64,000 nt of DNA from Novosphingobium beihaiense (GCF_022832375.1 NZ_JALHLG010000005.1:496001-560000), one strand, 5' to 3'; shown: positions 25,162-37,552, counted from the stretch's first letter. Program-made: numbers and translations. The notes: generated by a model from the sequence alone, not told the origin.

Positions 25162-25185
25162 GCCTGCCCGTTCGCGCGGGCAGGC
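25162..25185 (+). terminator. Hairpin after the PilZ gene
   Basis: GCCTGCCCG and CGGGCAGGC form a perfect 9-base stem around a 6-base loop, eight bases after the PilZ stop. Only TCTC follows, so the U-tract is weak, but the position suits a transcription terminator. Confidence 0.5.
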
Positions 25186-25254
25186 TCTCAACGCTTCCGC
25201 CTTCCATGTTGCACCGCCGCATCATTTTGCCGCGACTGCAAATTTTCCCTTGAT

Positions 25255-25266
25255 ACATTATAACGT
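25255..25266. promoter_or_regulatory. Candidate Zur operator upstream of the zinc-type TonB receptor
   Basis: ACATTATAACGT is a 12-base palindrome with one mismatched pair. It lies 20 bases before the ATG of the ZnuD-like receptor, in an AT-rich patch of otherwise GC-rich DNA. The RTTATAAY core resembles alphaproteobacterial Zur boxes as I know them. The assignment depends on the receptor being zinc-related, and one site alone is weak evidence. Confidence 0.4.
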
Positions 25267-25285
25267 CACAATTACTCGGGCGGGC

Positions 25286-27421
25286 ATGATCACACGCCCC
25301 CCTCGAATCGCCATGCTGGCTTGTGCCAGTTCCCTTGCAACTGCAGCGCTGCTGGCCGCCCTTCCCGGCACGGCTCTTGCGCAGTCTGCTGCCCCTGACA
25401 GCACGGGCGCCGGCGGCGCGGGCAGTCACTCCAGCCATGCGCAGGAAAGCGGGCCGGAGATCATCGTTACCGGCCGTGTCATTTCCGGCAATACAGATCC
25501 GATCTCCGCGCCGGTCGTGCTTCAGGGAGACAGCCTGGCCCGCAATCTGAAGCCGCAGATCGGTCAGATGCTGGCGAACCTGCCCGGCGTCACCACCAGC
25601 GGCTTTGCCCCGGGCGTCTCCCGCCCGATTCTGCGCGGCTTCGACGGCCCGCGCGTGCAGGTTCTGCTGGACGGTATCGGCTCTCTCGATGCCTCTTCGG
25701 TTTCGGCCGACCACGCGGTGTCGCTTGATACGCTCAATGTCGAACGCGTCGAAGTGCTGCATGGCCCCCGCGTCCTGCTCTATGCCAGCGACCCGGCAGG
25801 CGGCGCCGTCAATGCCATCGACAAGCGCATTCCGCGCCACGTTCCGGAGAACACGTACAAGCTCGACGCCCTTGCCTCCTTTGGAACGGCCGCGAACCTC
25901 TTCAACGGCGGCGCGGCAGCCGACGTGAAGCTGGCGGACCGCCTTGTTGCCCATGTCGACGGATCGTACTTCCACAGTGACAATCTCGATATCGGCGGCC
26001 ATGTGCTGTCGCCTGAATTGCGCGCGCAAACGCTTACCCGGGCCGACGATCTTGCCGCAGCAGGTGATACTGCCGGGGCCGCGACCCTGACTGACCAGGC
26101 CAACCGCAAGGGATCCATTCCGAACAGCTGGACCAAGGGCTGGTCCGTCGGCGGCGGCCTTGCCTTCATCGATGAGGGCGGTGACATCGGCGTGTCTGTC
26201 CAGCGCCTTTCCACCGACTACGGTATCCCGCCGCGCCCCTCCGTCGATCCCGGCGCAACGAGTATCGCGCTGCGCCAGACCCGGGTCGACCTGCGCGCAG
26301 GCCTCAATCTCGATGGCTTCTTCAAGCGAGTCGAAATGCGCGGCGCTTTCGGCGATTACGAACACGCCGAAATCGAAGATGGCAATGTTGGAACGAAGTT
26401 CCACAACAAGTCGATCAAGGTCCGCCTTCAGGCCGATCAGGCCCGCCACGGCATCTGGACCGGTTCGAGCGGTGTCCAGTACTCGACGGCCCGGCTGGAC
26501 ATCAGCGGCGACGAAATGCTGCTGCCAAACAGCCAGACCGATCAGTTCGCCGTCTTCACGCTGCAGCAGCTGGAAGTGGGGCAGTTCGATCTGGAAGGCG
26601 CGCTGCGTTACGAAAACACGCGGATCCACACGATCCCGGCCGCCGAACGCCGCAATTTCTCGCAGTATTCGGCTGTCGCCGGGCTGGCCTGGCATCCGAT
26701 CGATCACCTGACCGTCTCGGTCAGCTATCTGCATGGCGAGCGGGCCCCCGCGGCAGAGGAATTGTTCGTGGACGGCATGCACGATGCCACCCAGTCCTAC
26801 GAGCGCGGCAACCCGAATTTCACTGTTGAGCGCAGCGACGGGATCGAGGCCGGCATCCGCTACAACGGCGGCGATTTCGCGGGATCGGTGACGGCCTACG
26901 GCACCAACTTCGCCAACTTCATCACTGGCGTGCCCACTGGTGAAGTGATCGAGGAATTCCCCGTCTATCAGTATATCCAGGCCCCTGCCCGTTTCCGGGG
27001 CGTGGAAGCCGAAGGAGCCCTGACGTTCCTTCGCTGGAGCAGCGGCGGCTCGCTCAAGGCCGATACCGGCGTCGACTACACGCACGCCCGGCTGGTCGGG
27101 ATCGGTCCGGTGCCGCGCATTCCGCCGCTGCGCGTTCGCGGCGGGCTGGAATTCGATTCGTCCAACCTCGATCTGCGCGGCGAAGTCGAATGGAACGACC
27201 ATCAAAAGCGCGTTGCCGACAATGAAAACCCGACGCGGGCCTTCACGCTCGTGAACCTGAGCGCCACCTGGCGCCCGATGGGGGATCAGAGCCCGGTGTC
27301 GCTGATCCTGGCGGCGGACAACCTGCTCAACGCCAAAGGACGGCTGGCGGCTTCGGAAACACGCGATTTCGTGCCCATCGCCGGGCGTGATGTGCGGTTG
27401 ACCGCCAAGCTTTCCTTCTGA
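25286..27421 (+). CDS. TonB-dependent outer-membrane receptor, ZnuD-like
   Basis: A 711-residue TonB-dependent receptor. It has a signal peptide (about residues 1-33, ending at A-L-A-Q). A TonB-box-like E-I-I-V-T-G follows near 55. The plug domain contains R-P-I-L-R-G-F-D-G-P-R-V-Q-V-L-L-D-G-I and L-H-G-P-R-V-L-L-Y. Further on, D-Y-G-I-P-P-R-P and D-Y-E-H-A-E-I-E-D-G-N-V-G-T resemble the ZnuD group, which imports zinc and sometimes haem. The C-terminus ends in L-T-A-K-L-S-F, a usual barrel end with a final aromatic residue. The ATG at 25286 is used because the upstream TTG would overlap a probable operator. Zinc as substrate is an inference. Confidence 0.85.
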   Translation: MITRPPRIAMLACASSLATAALLAALPGTALAQSAAPDSTGAGGAGSHSSHAQESGPEIIVTGRVISGNTDPISAPVVLQGDSLARNLKPQIGQMLANLPGVTTSGFAPGVSRPILRGFDGPRVQVLLDGIGSLDASSVSADHAVSLDTLNVERVEVLHGPRVLLYASDPAGGAVNAIDKRIPRHVPENTYKLDALASFGTAANLFNGGAAADVKLADRLVAHVDGSYFHSDNLDIGGHVLSPELRAQTLTRADDLAAAGDTAGAATLTDQANRKGSIPNSWTKGWSVGGGLAFIDEGGDIGVSVQRLSTDYGIPPRPSVDPGATSIALRQTRVDLRAGLNLDGFFKRVEMRGAFGDYEHAEIEDGNVGTKFHNKSIKVRLQADQARHGIWTGSSGVQYSTARLDISGDEMLLPNSQTDQFAVFTLQQLEVGQFDLEGALRYENTRIHTIPAAERRNFSQYSAVAGLAWHPIDHLTVSVSYLHGERAPAAEELFVDGMHDATQSYERGNPNFTVERSDGIEAGIRYNGGDFAGSVTAYGTNFANFITGVPTGEVIEEFPVYQYIQAPARFRGVEAEGALTFLRWSSGGSLKADTGVDYTHARLVGIGPVPRIPPLRVRGGLEFDSSNLDLRGEVEWNDHQKRVADNENPTRAFTLVNLSATWRPMGDQSPVSLILAADNLLNAKGRLAASETRDFVPIAGRDVRLTAKLSF

Positions 27422-27464
27422 CTTCCCAACAGGGTATCTCTTGGCAAGGGGGGGAGGTGCTGCC

Positions 27465-28739
27465 ATGCAGCATCGCGTGAATACGCCCTCCTCCCCTCTC
27501 CAAATCGCCAACTACCGCAAATTCTGGTTAGCCCGCTTCTGCTCGGTACTGGCAGCGACCGGCATGGTCGTCATCATCGGCTACCAGCTCTATGATGTCG
27601 CCCGCAGCGAATACGGGATGTCGATCACGCAGGCCTCGTTTCAGCTGGGGCTGCTCGGCTTCGCGCAGTTCCTGCCGGTGTTCCTGCTGACGCCCGTCGC
27701 CGGGGTCATTGCCGACCGGATAGACCGGCGCAAAGTGGCCGGCATGGCCGCCCTGCTTGATGTCTGCGTGGCGCTGGGACTGGGTATCACCACCGAACTC
27801 GAAGTGCGCAGCCTGCCGGTGCTGTTCGGATTCGCGGTGCTTCACGGCGTCGTGCGGGTCTTTATCGGCCCGGCTATGAGCGCCATTGCGCCCAATGTCG
27901 TTCCCTCCAGCCTTATCCCCCGCGCCATCGGCTTCAATTCGATAGCCATGCAGGCCGGGGTGATCATCGGCCCGGCCACTTATGGCTTCCTGTTCGCCGC
28001 CGATCGCGCGCTGCCCTATTGGTCGACTGCGGTGTTCCAGGTGATCGCGGCGCTTACGATCGTTTCGATCTCCAACCTGCCCGGCGTGCACAGCGATGCC
28101 CGCAAGGCGCATCCGATCCGGCAGATTATCGACGGCTTTCGCTTCGTCTGGCATGAACGCTTCCTGCTCGGCTGTATCACGCTGGACCTGTTCGCCGTAT
28201 TGCTGGGCGGGGCGACAGCGCTGATGCCGGTTTTCGCGCGCGATATCCTGCATGTCGGCCCCGAAGGGCTGGGCTGGATGCGCGCGGCGACAGCCGCCGG
28301 GGCCGCGCTTGTCGCGCTATGGCTCTCGTTCCGGCCGCTGGAAAAGAACGTGGGCGTCAAGATGCTGCTGGCGGTCGCGGGCTTTGGCGCCATGACGGTG
28401 GGCTTTGGCCTCTCGCGCAGCTTCGCGCTGACGCTGCTGTGCCTGGCACTGCTCGGCGCGGCGGACATGATTTCGGTCTTCATCCGCACCACACTGGTGC
28501 AACTGCGCACGCCGGACGACGTGCGCGGCAGGGTTTCAGCGATCTCGGGGCTGGCGATTTCCGCCTCAAACGAACTCGGCGAAATGCAGTCGGGCATTGC
28601 GGCTGCGCTGCTGGGCGCAACCGGAGCGGTTGTTTTCGGCGGCGCCGGTGCCATAGTTATTACTCTAATCTGGGCATGGATGTTTCCTGAAATCCAGCGC
28701 GCCCGCACATTCTCACCACGTTGGGAGCAAGAGCCATGA
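27465..28739 (+). CDS. Major facilitator superfamily exporter (EntS/MFS_3-like)
   Basis: A 424-residue transporter with about twelve membrane spans. The loop A-D-R-I-D-R-R-K after the second span is the MFS signature, and the overall pattern matches the MFS_3 group that includes the enterobactin exporter EntS. The ATG at 27465 follows GGGGGAGG at the right distance, better than the in-frame TTG at 27441. The cargo is unknown. The stop overlaps the cysK start (ATGA), linking export to a cysteine synthase and raising the possibility of a cysteine-related compound as substrate, which is inference. Confidence 0.87.
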   Translation: MQHRVNTPSSPLQIANYRKFWLARFCSVLAATGMVVIIGYQLYDVARSEYGMSITQASFQLGLLGFAQFLPVFLLTPVAGVIADRIDRRKVAGMAALLDVCVALGLGITTELEVRSLPVLFGFAVLHGVVRVFIGPAMSAIAPNVVPSSLIPRAIGFNSIAMQAGVIIGPATYGFLFAADRALPYWSTAVFQVIAALTIVSISNLPGVHSDARKAHPIRQIIDGFRFVWHERFLLGCITLDLFAVLLGGATALMPVFARDILHVGPEGLGWMRAATAAGAALVALWLSFRPLEKNVGVKMLLAVAGFGAMTVGFGLSRSFALTLLCLALLGAADMISVFIRTTLVQLRTPDDVRGRVSAISGLAISASNELGEMQSGIAAALLGATGAVVFGGAGAIVITLIWAWMFPEIQRARTFSPRWEQEP

Positions 28740-29653
28740 AGGCAGACAGCATTCTCGCCACTATCGGCAACACGCCGCACATCCGCTTGTCGCGTCTGTT
28801 TCCGGATCACGAAGTGTGGGTAAAGGCCGAGCGCGCCAATCCTGGCGGCTCGATCAAGGATCGCATCGGCCTCGCCATGATCGAGGCCGCCGAAGCCGAT
28901 GGCAGCCTGAAACCCGGCGGCACGATCATCGAGCCGACTTCGGGCAATACCGGCATCGGCCTTGCCATGGCGGCCGCTGTGAAGGGTTACAAGCTCATCC
29001 TCGTCATGCCCGAATCGATGTCCATCGAACGGCGGCGGCTGATGCTGGCCTATGGCGCCGAGTTCGATCTGACTCCGCGCGAAAAGGGCATGAAGGGGGC
29101 GATCGACCGGGCAAAGGAACTGATTGAGGCGACGCCGGGCTCATGGATGCCCCAGCAGTTCGACAATCCCGCGAACATTGCCATCCACGTGAAGACGACG
29201 GCGCAGGAAATCCTGGCCGACTTCGCCGGTACGCCCATCGATGCGCTCATCTCCGGCGTTGGCACCGGCGGCCACCTCACCGGCTGCGCGGAGACGCTCA
29301 AACAGAGCTGGCCGGATATGAAAGCCTATGCGGTAGAGCCGACGCTGTCGCCGGTGATCTCCGGCGGCCAGCCCGGCCCGCACCCGATCCAGGGCATCGG
29401 CGCTGGTTTCATTCCCTCCAACCTTCACACCCAGGCGATCGACGGCGCCATCCAGGTCGATCCTGCCGATGCCAAGGAAATGGCGCGGCTGTGCGCAACC
29501 AAGGAAGGCATGCTGGTGGGCATCAGTTCCGGCGCGACGCTCGCGGCTATCGCTCAGAAGCTGAAGGAACTCCCGGCAGGATCACGCGTGCTCGGCTTCA
29601 ATTACGATACCGGTGAACGCTATCTTTCGGTGCCGGATTTTCTGCCCGAGTAA
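28736..29653 (+). CDS. cysK: Cysteine synthase A (O-acetylserine sulfhydrylase)
   Basis: A 305-residue PLP enzyme that makes cysteine from O-acetylserine and sulfide. N-P-G-G-S-I-K-D-R holds the PLP lysine, P-T-S-G-N-T-G-I is the substrate-binding loop and G-V-G-T-G-G-H-L binds the PLP phosphate. The length is normal. The gene is translationally coupled to the MFS gene before it and to the dienelactone-hydrolase-like gene after it (TAATG). This placement differs from stand-alone cysK genes, and a second cysteine synthase elsewhere in the genome would not be surprising. Confidence 0.94.
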   Translation: MKADSILATIGNTPHIRLSRLFPDHEVWVKAERANPGGSIKDRIGLAMIEAAEADGSLKPGGTIIEPTSGNTGIGLAMAAAVKGYKLILVMPESMSIERRRLMLAYGAEFDLTPREKGMKGAIDRAKELIEATPGSWMPQQFDNPANIAIHVKTTAQEILADFAGTPIDALISGVGTGGHLTGCAETLKQSWPDMKAYAVEPTLSPVISGGQPGPHPIQGIGAGFIPSNLHTQAIDGAIQVDPADAKEMARLCATKEGMLVGISSGATLAAIAQKLKELPAGSRVLGFNYDTGERYLSVPDFLPE

Positions 29654-30345
29654 TGGTGCTCGAACCGCTCGCCTATGGCCATGCCGGTCAGCACCTCACC
29701 GGCTGGCTGGCCCGGCCGGAAGGCGTATCGCGTGCGGCGGTGGTGGTCTTTCCCACCATTGCCAATTTCAATGCCGCGATGGAACGCCGCGCGCGCATGC
29801 TGGCGGATCTGGGCTATCTGGCCATGGTCGCCGATTTCTATGGCAATCAGACGCCATCCTTCCCACTCGCGGATGAACTGCGCGCTGACACTGCGAATTA
29901 CCGCGGCAGGCTGGCCGCCGCGATCGCTGCGATGCGCGGACTGCCTGAAGCCGCAGGCCTGCCTATGCTGGCGATAGGATACTGCATGGGCGGACAAGCC
30001 GCGCTTGAAGTGATGCGCGACGGCCAGGACCTGCTGGCCGCCGTCAGCTTCCACGGCATCCTCTCAACGGGCAGGCCCGCCGAACCCGGCACGGTCAAGG
30101 GGCGGCTGCTCGTCTGCCACGGCGATGCCGATCCCCTTGTCCCGCGCGAACAGGTCATCGCGTTCTGGGAAGAAATGGACCGTGCCGGTGCCGATTGGCA
30201 CTTCCACGCATACAGCGGCGTCCGTCACGGCTTCACCGATCCGGGCAGTGATGCACGCGGGGTTGATGCCATTAAGTACAACGCCAGTGCCGACCGGCAA
30301 TCATGGGCCGCGATGACAAGCCTGTTCGACGAAGTGCTGGCCTGA
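29653..30345 (+). CDS. Dienelactone hydrolase family protein
   Basis: A 230-residue alpha/beta hydrolase of the dienelactone hydrolase family. The nucleophile motif is G-Y-C-M-G-G with a cysteine, as in carboxymethylenebutenolidase. The acid is in C-H-G-D-A-D-P-L-V-P and the histidine in G-V-R-H-G-F-T-D-P. It begins at the last base of the cysK stop. There are no chlorocatechol genes nearby, so the true substrate is unlikely to be dienelactone and remains unknown. It ends three bases before the convergent hisI gene. Confidence 0.88.
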   Translation: MVLEPLAYGHAGQHLTGWLARPEGVSRAAVVVFPTIANFNAAMERRARMLADLGYLAMVADFYGNQTPSFPLADELRADTANYRGRLAAAIAAMRGLPEAAGLPMLAIGYCMGGQAALEVMRDGQDLLAAVSFHGILSTGRPAEPGTVKGRLLVCHGDADPLVPREQVIAFWEEMDRAGADWHFHAYSGVRHGFTDPGSDARGVDAIKYNASADRQSWAAMTSLFDEVLA

Positions 30346-30348
30346 CCG

Positions 30349-30726
30349 CTAGCCTTCGATCCGGGACAGGCTCTCGCCATCGAGCCGCCGGTAGAAACAA
30401 CTGCGCGCGCCGGTGTGGCAGGCGGGCCCTTCCGGCGTAACCACCAGTTCCAGCGCATCCTGATCGCAGTCCACACGGATTTCCTGCACACGCAGGAAGT
30501 GTCCGGATGTCTCCCCTTTCAACCACAGCTTGCCACGCGAACGCGAATGGAAATGCGCCAGTCCCGTCTCGCGCGTTTTCTGCAGCGCCTCCGCGTCCAT
30601 ATAGGCCACCATCAGGATATCCTTCGTTGCCGAATCTACGGCAATCGCAATCAGCAATCCCTGCGCATCGAAGCGCGGCAGAAAGGTGGAGCCAAGTTCC
30701 CGGTCGGCAGTGGACGCTTCGGTCAT
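30349..30726 (-). CDS. hisI: Phosphoribosyl-AMP cyclohydrolase
   Basis: A 124-residue enzyme for the third step of histidine biosynthesis, opening the ring of phosphoribosyl-AMP. D-C-D-Q-D-A-L-E-L-V and G-P-A-C-H-T-G-A-R-S-C-F-Y-R carry the cysteine and aspartate ligands for zinc and magnesium. The ATG at 30726 gives the usual length of a free-standing HisI; an upstream in-frame start would add 18 residues of no known family. No hisE domain is fused. It is not in a his operon here, which is common in alphaproteobacteria. Confidence 0.95.
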   Translation of the reverse strand: MTEASTADRELGSTFLPRFDAQGLLIAIAVDSATKDILMVAYMDAEALQKTRETGLAHFHSRSRGKLWLKGETSGHFLRVQEIRVDCDQDALELVVTPEGPACHTGARSCFYRRLDGESLSRIEG

Positions 30727-30839
30727 TCCAGAGATTTCCTCAATCAGGCTTTCAACATTGTAATGTTGCACGATAACCACAGTTGCGGGGCAAAATCCAC
30801 GCTTTCATGCGAATCCTCTTTTCAACAGCCCGGTTTAAA

Positions 30840-31064
30840 TGGACGTTGAGCATGCAGCTGGGGGGCTGCTTCTGACCCACAGGTCGCTGTTAGACAAGCG
30901 CCACGGTTCAGGGAATTACGGCCGGTTGTGGCAGGGGCTACGCGGCCGTCGCGATGAGGGATTGACCAGACGGCAATCAGGGGTGCCGTCGAACTGCTTG
31001 CAGGGTCTCAAAGTTTCGTCACGAGGACGCCCGGGGCCAAAAAGGCTCCGGGCGTTTTCTCTTT
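30840..31064 (+). ncRNA. Candidate structured non-coding RNA with its own terminator
   Basis: The 343-base gap between hisI and comF (30727-31069) has no convincing protein gene. Its right part carries several hairpins: CGCT/AGCG (30885-30900), CGCG/CGCG (30941-30953) and a 7-base perfect stem GACGGCA/TGCCGTC around 8 bases (30969-30990). It then ends with a strong intrinsic terminator at 31027-31064 that points rightward. Both flanking genes run leftward, so neither can use that terminator. A rightward RNA of about 200-230 bases is the simplest reading. The 5' end is a guess. I see no tmRNA, SRP RNA or RNase P landmarks; 6S RNA cannot be excluded. The left part (30727-30839) presumably holds the promoters for it and for hisI. 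Confidence 0.5.
31027..31064 (+). terminator. Strong Rho-independent terminator
   Basis: A 12-base stem (ACGCCCGGGGCC with GGCTCCGGGCGT, one G-T pair) closes an AAAAA loop and is followed by TTTTCTCTTT. On the opposite strand no T-run follows, so it terminates rightward transcription only. It ends six bases before the comF stop codon. Confidence 0.85.
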
Positions 31065-31069
31065 GCCGT

Positions 31070-31864
31070 TCAGGTGTGGGGCAAAGCTTCGTCGAGCACC
31101 CGGGCGAAGCAGGATACGATCACCTTTTCGGCTCCGGCCCGTTTGAGCACCGATATGCAGGCGTCACTTGTTGCACCGCTGGTAAGCACATCATCCACCA
31201 GAACCACTTGTGCGCCTTTCAGCAGGGAAACCGAGCGTGAGTTCACGCCGATGGCGCCAGAAAGTGCTCTTTTCCGTGCCTTCTTTCCCAGCCCCCCCAG
31301 CGATGGCGTAGGCTTGCGCCGTACAAGCGCATCGACGGCGAGCCTGCTCCCGGTCCGCCGGGCTATGACCCGGCCCAGTTCCGCTGCTTGATTATATCCC
31401 CGCTTCCACAGCCGCCAGCGGTGGAGCGGCACGGGCACGATCATCCAGCCCGGCTCCGCCATATCCAGTTTCGCCGCCATCAGCCCGGCCATCATCGGCG
31501 CCAGCGAAATCCGGCTGCCATGCTTGAGCGACAAAACGAGCTTGCGGGAGGCATCGTTGTAGAGCGTGGCCGCCGCGATCCCGTCATGACGCGGCGGATC
31601 GTCCATACAGGGCGCGCAGACAGAACCTTCCGGCACGCCCTCGCCAAACGGCCGCCCGCACGAGATGCAGGACGGTTCTCCGGGGATCGCCAGTTCGCTC
31701 CAGCACGCCATGCACAGCCCGGTCTGTTCGCCGATCCCCTCGCCGCACAACGGGCAGCGAGGCGGGAAGACGAGATCTATTGCTGGGGCCAGAGCTTGGA
31801 GAATACGCACCTGTCCCATGCTATCCGCGTCCGCTCGTGCGACAAGCGGTTGCAAGGATTTCAT
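31070..31864 (-). CDS. comF: ComF family phosphoribosyltransferase-like protein
   Basis: A 264-residue protein of the ComF/GntX family. The N-terminal zinc module shows C-P-L-C, C-M-A-C, C-I-S-C and C-A-P-C pairs. The phosphoribosyltransferase motif is V-V-L-V-D-D-V-L-T-S-G-A-T. ComF proteins help take up or process single-stranded DNA in natural transformation; the enzymatic activity is unclear. The start could also be the ATG at 31819 (249 residues), which leaves more room for promoters against the divergent methyltransferase gene 21 bases away. No other competence genes are near. Confidence 0.9.
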   Translation of the reverse strand: MKSLQPLVARADADSMGQVRILQALAPAIDLVFPPRCPLCGEGIGEQTGLCMACWSELAIPGEPSCISCGRPFGEGVPEGSVCAPCMDDPPRHDGIAAATLYNDASRKLVLSLKHGSRISLAPMMAGLMAAKLDMAEPGWMIVPVPLHRWRLWKRGYNQAAELGRVIARRTGSRLAVDALVRRKPTPSLGGLGKKARKRALSGAIGVNSRSVSLLKGAQVVLVDDVLTSGATSDACISVLKRAGAEKVIVSCFARVLDEALPHT

Positions 31865-31884
31865 CGAGACGGCAGGGGAACGCG

Positions 31885-32643
31885 ATGGCCAGCAAAGCAC
31901 CGCCCCGCATCTTCTCCCCGTCCCGCCGCATTGCCGCCCGCCAGCGCATGCTGGCCTTGCAGGCACAACCCGACGCCCCGCGCTACCTGATCGACGACAT
32001 GGTTGAGGATGTGCTGGAAAGGCTGGCGTTCCTGCGTTTCGAGCCCGCCAGCGCCCTGATCGTTGGAGACTACAGCGGGGAACTGGCCCGAGCCCTCTCC
32101 GCACGCGGGGTCACCGTGACCGAAGCCGAACCGGCACAGGGCTTTGCGGAAGAGCAGCCCTATCCGTTCGAGGGATTCGATCTGATTGCCAGTCTCGGCA
32201 CGCTCGATACGGTGAACGATGTTCCCGGTGCGCTGGTGCACTTGCGCAAGGCACTGGCGCCGGGCGGACTGGTGATCGCCAGCTTCACATCTTCCGGCAG
32301 CCTGCCTGTCCTGCGCGAGGTCATGCTGGCGGCGGATGGCGACCGTCCTTCCCCGCGCTTGCATCCTGCCATTGACGTTCGTGCAGGCGCGCAACTGCTT
32401 CAGCGCACGCTCTATGCCGACCCGGTGGCAGACCACCGGCCACTCGACGTCGCATTCCGCAGTCTGGAGCGTCTGGCGGGCGACTTGCGCGCGCTTGGTT
32501 TGAGCAATGTACTGGCCGATCCCGGTCCGCCGCTGGGTAAAACGGCGTTGATGCGCGCGCGCGAAGCGTTTGCCGCTGCCGGGAAAGACGGCCGCACTGT
32601 CGAACGGTTTGAAATCCTGACCCTGTCGGGCTGGAAGCGCTGA
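31885..32643 (+). CDS. SAM-dependent methyltransferase, NDUFAF5/BioC-like
   Basis: A 252-residue class I methyltransferase. The glycine-rich SAM motif is degenerate (A-L-I-V-G-D-Y-S-G). The later part, F-D-L-I-A-S-L-G-T-L-D-T-V-N-D-V-P-G-A-L-V-H-L-R-K, matches the W/V-N-D-x-P-G-A-L block of the NDUFAF5 group, whose mitochondrial member hydroxylates an arginine in complex I. The ATG at 31885 follows AGGGGAA. It is divergent from comF, and its last codons form one arm of a hairpin shared with the convergent ppdK gene. Confidence 0.8.
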   Translation: MASKAPPRIFSPSRRIAARQRMLALQAQPDAPRYLIDDMVEDVLERLAFLRFEPASALIVGDYSGELARALSARGVTVTEAEPAQGFAEEQPYPFEGFDLIASLGTLDTVNDVPGALVHLRKALAPGGLVIASFTSSGSLPVLREVMLAADGDRPSPRLHPAIDVRAGAQLLQRTLYADPVADHRPLDVAFRSLERLAGDLRALGLSNVLADPGPPLGKTALMRAREAFAAAGKDGRTVERFEILTLSGWKR

Positions 32644-32653
32644 CTTCCAGCCC
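32628..32653. terminator. Perfect hairpin between convergent genes
   Basis: GGGCTGGAAG and CTTCCAGCCC form a 10-base stem around CGCTGA, which includes the stop codon of the methyltransferase gene. No T-run follows on either side, so terminator activity is probable only from its place between converging genes. Confidence 0.45.
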
Positions 32654-32661
32654 GCAGGCGA

Positions 32662-35325
<2,664 letters not shown>

Positions 35326-35386
35326 CTATCCCCTGACTTTCTTGTTGCTGCCGAAACGGTTGGCACTGTCCAGACTGGAGGCAGGC

Positions 35387-37552
35387 CTACCCCTCGATTC
35401 TTGCGAAATCTGCAACATTGTGCACTGCAACACGGAAGCGATCAAGCAGTGCGAGACGTGTTGTTCTCTTGGCGGGATCGGCATCGTTGACCGTCACATC
35501 CTCGAAAAACGCATCGATGGGCTTCCTGAGCGAGGCCAAGGCCGCCATCGCGCCAGCGAAGTCTTCCTTGGCGACGGCAGCGGCAGCCTGAGGGGCTGCG
35601 TTGTCGAGCGCCTCGATTAGTGCCTTCTCTGCCGGTTCGGGCACGTAGGACGGCGTTTTCTGCGCCGCGATCTCGGCCGCGTAGACCTCGGTCATGTCCG
35701 GATCATCGACGTTTTCGAGCGGATCCTCATCACCGGAGCGCTCCAGGAGCGTGCCATTCCCGGCTGCCGCGCCTTTCCAGTCCTCTTTCTTGAGGATGTT
35801 GGCAGCGCGTTTGTATCCGGCGAGCAGATTGGAGCCATCCTCGGTCTGCAGGAACGAGGTCAGAGCCCGGGCCCGGGCCTCAACCCGGTCGAGCCGCATG
35901 TCCACCTGCCCCTGCCAATCGCGGGAAGAGGCAATGTAGTCATAACGAACCCCTTCTTCGCGAAGCTGCACCCCGAGCCGGTCGAGCAGGAACTCAGCGA
36001 CTTTTTCCGCGAGGGCCGGGTTCGGCCTGCTTTCCCAGGCGTGGACCACTGTGTCGAGCGACAGTTCAAGCTTGTTTGCCTGTACCAGACGCAGATAGCC
36101 GAGCGCCGCGCGGCGCAGAGCAAAGGGATCTTTGGAACCCGTCGGCAGGATGCCGATCTTGAAGAAGCTGAACAGATTGTCGAGCTTGTCGGCAAGGCTG
36201 ACAGCCACTGTTGTGGGCGCCGTGGGCACTTCGTCGTTCTGGCCGACCGGCTTGTAGTGGTCGCGAATGGCTTCGGCGACTTCGGACGGGAGCCCTTCAG
36301 CCGAAGCATAGTACCCGCCCATCAGGCCTTGCAGTTCGGGAAATTCGCCGACCATCTCCGTAACCAGGTCGGCCTTGCACAGTTCAGCGGCCATCCGTGC
36401 CAGTTTGTGATCGCCATTGGGCGCCTTCGCATCAAAGACCAGCCAGTCTGCCAGCTTCGCCACGCGATCGACCTTGTCGTCCAGCGTACCGAGCTTTTCG
36501 TGGAACGTGATCCGTTCCAGCTTACGGTTCTGGACGCGCAGGCTCGTCTTCTTGTCCTGCTCCCAGAAAAAGCGCGCATCGGACAGGCGGGCGGCGAGCA
36601 CCTTGCGGTTGCCCGCGACAATCGCCTCGCCGCCATCGGTGGCGGCGATATTGGCGGTGCAGACGAAGGCGTTGGCCAGCTTGCCAGCGCTGTCCTCGCA
36701 CACGAAATACTTCTGGTTCACGCGCGCGGTAAGCTGGATCACTTCGGGCGGCACTTCGAGGAATGCCTCGTCGAAGCGGCCGAGCAGTGGCACCGGCCAT
36801 TCGGTCAGGCCCGCGTTCTCGATCACCAGACCTTCGTCCTCGACCAGCGTCAGGCCGGCGGCAGCCGCAGCTTCGCGGGCCTTTTCGCGCACGATCGTCT
36901 GACGTTCCTCGTGGTCCACCAGAACGTGGCAGGCGCGCAGCTTTTCAGCATAGTCATGGGGGCTGCCGATGGTGATTTCATCGGGGTGATGGAAGCGGTG
37001 GCCTTTGGTGGCAAAGCCGGACGTCACGCCGCCCACTTCGCATTCCACCAGGTCCTCACCGAAGATCGCGACGATGCCGGAGAGCGGACGCACCCAGCGC
37101 ACCGATTCCGGGCTGAGCGAGCTCGCCCCCCAGCGCATCGACTTGGGCCAGGGGAACGCGCGCACGATGGCGGGGATCGCCTCTGCCAGCACGTCCTTCA
37201 CTGCACGGCCCGGCTTTTCGACCACGGCGAAGTAAGTTTCCTTGCCCTTGATCTCGCGGACTTCGAGCTGGTCTTTCGTCAGCCCGGTCTTGCGCAGGAA
37301 GCCTTCCAGCGCCTGTTCGGGGGCGCTGGTGGCGGGACCCTTGGTTTCCTCGCGCACGGCCTCGGTAGAGGCGGGCAGGCCTTCCGCGATCAGAGCGAGG
37401 CGACGCGGGGTCGACCACACCGTGATCTTGCCCGGCACAACGCCCACGGCGTCCATTTCCTTGCGGAACAGCTTTTCCAGATCGGCGCGCGCGCCAGCCT
37501 GCATGCGAGCGGGAATTTCCTGCGAGCGCAGTTCGAGCAGAAAATCCGTCAT
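35387..37552 (-). CDS. glyS: Glycyl-tRNA synthetase beta subunit
   Basis: A 721-residue beta subunit of the tetrameric (alpha2beta2) glycyl-tRNA synthetase. It opens with [14 protein letters not shown], the standard start of GlyS, and later shows M-R-W-G and F-V-C-T-A-N-I. It recognises tRNA-Gly while the alpha subunit holds the catalytic site. The ATG at 37552 overlaps the glyQ stop by four bases. The longer upstream frame is just the continuing frame inside glyQ and is not used. Confidence 0.97.
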   Translation of the reverse strand: MTDFLLELRSQEIPARMQAGARADLEKLFRKEMDAVGVVPGKITVWSTPRRLALIAEGLPASTEAVREETKGPATSAPEQALEGFLRKTGLTKDQLEVREIKGKETYFAVVEKPGRAVKDVLAEAIPAIVRAFPWPKSMRWGASSLSPESVRWVRPLSGIVAIFGEDLVECEVGGVTSGFATKGHRFHHPDEITIGSPHDYAEKLRACHVLVDHEERQTIVREKAREAAAAAGLTLVEDEGLVIENAGLTEWPVPLLGRFDEAFLEVPPEVIQLTARVNQKYFVCEDSAGKLANAFVCTANIAATDGGEAIVAGNRKVLAARLSDARFFWEQDKKTSLRVQNRKLERITFHEKLGTLDDKVDRVAKLADWLVFDAKAPNGDHKLARMAAELCKADLVTEMVGEFPELQGLMGGYYASAEGLPSEVAEAIRDHYKPVGQNDEVPTAPTTVAVSLADKLDNLFSFFKIGILPTGSKDPFALRRAALGYLRLVQANKLELSLDTVVHAWESRPNPALAEKVAEFLLDRLGVQLREEGVRYDYIASSRDWQGQVDMRLDRVEARARALTSFLQTEDGSNLLAGYKRAANILKKEDWKGAAAGNGTLLERSGDEDPLENVDDPDMTEVYAAEIAAQKTPSYVPEPAEKALIEALDNAAPQAAAAVAKEDFAGAMAALASLRKPIDAFFEDVTVNDADPAKRTTRLALLDRFRVAVHNVADFARIEG

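Noticed and set aside
25046..27511. An 821-codon open frame on the minus strand across the TonB receptor
   Set aside because: Antisense to a well-supported receptor gene and running into the PilZ gene and an operator; composition typical of shadow frames.
30839..31240. A 133-codon plus-strand frame between hisI and comF
   Set aside because: It crosses the strong terminator and runs into comF antisense; no domain or good start is visible.
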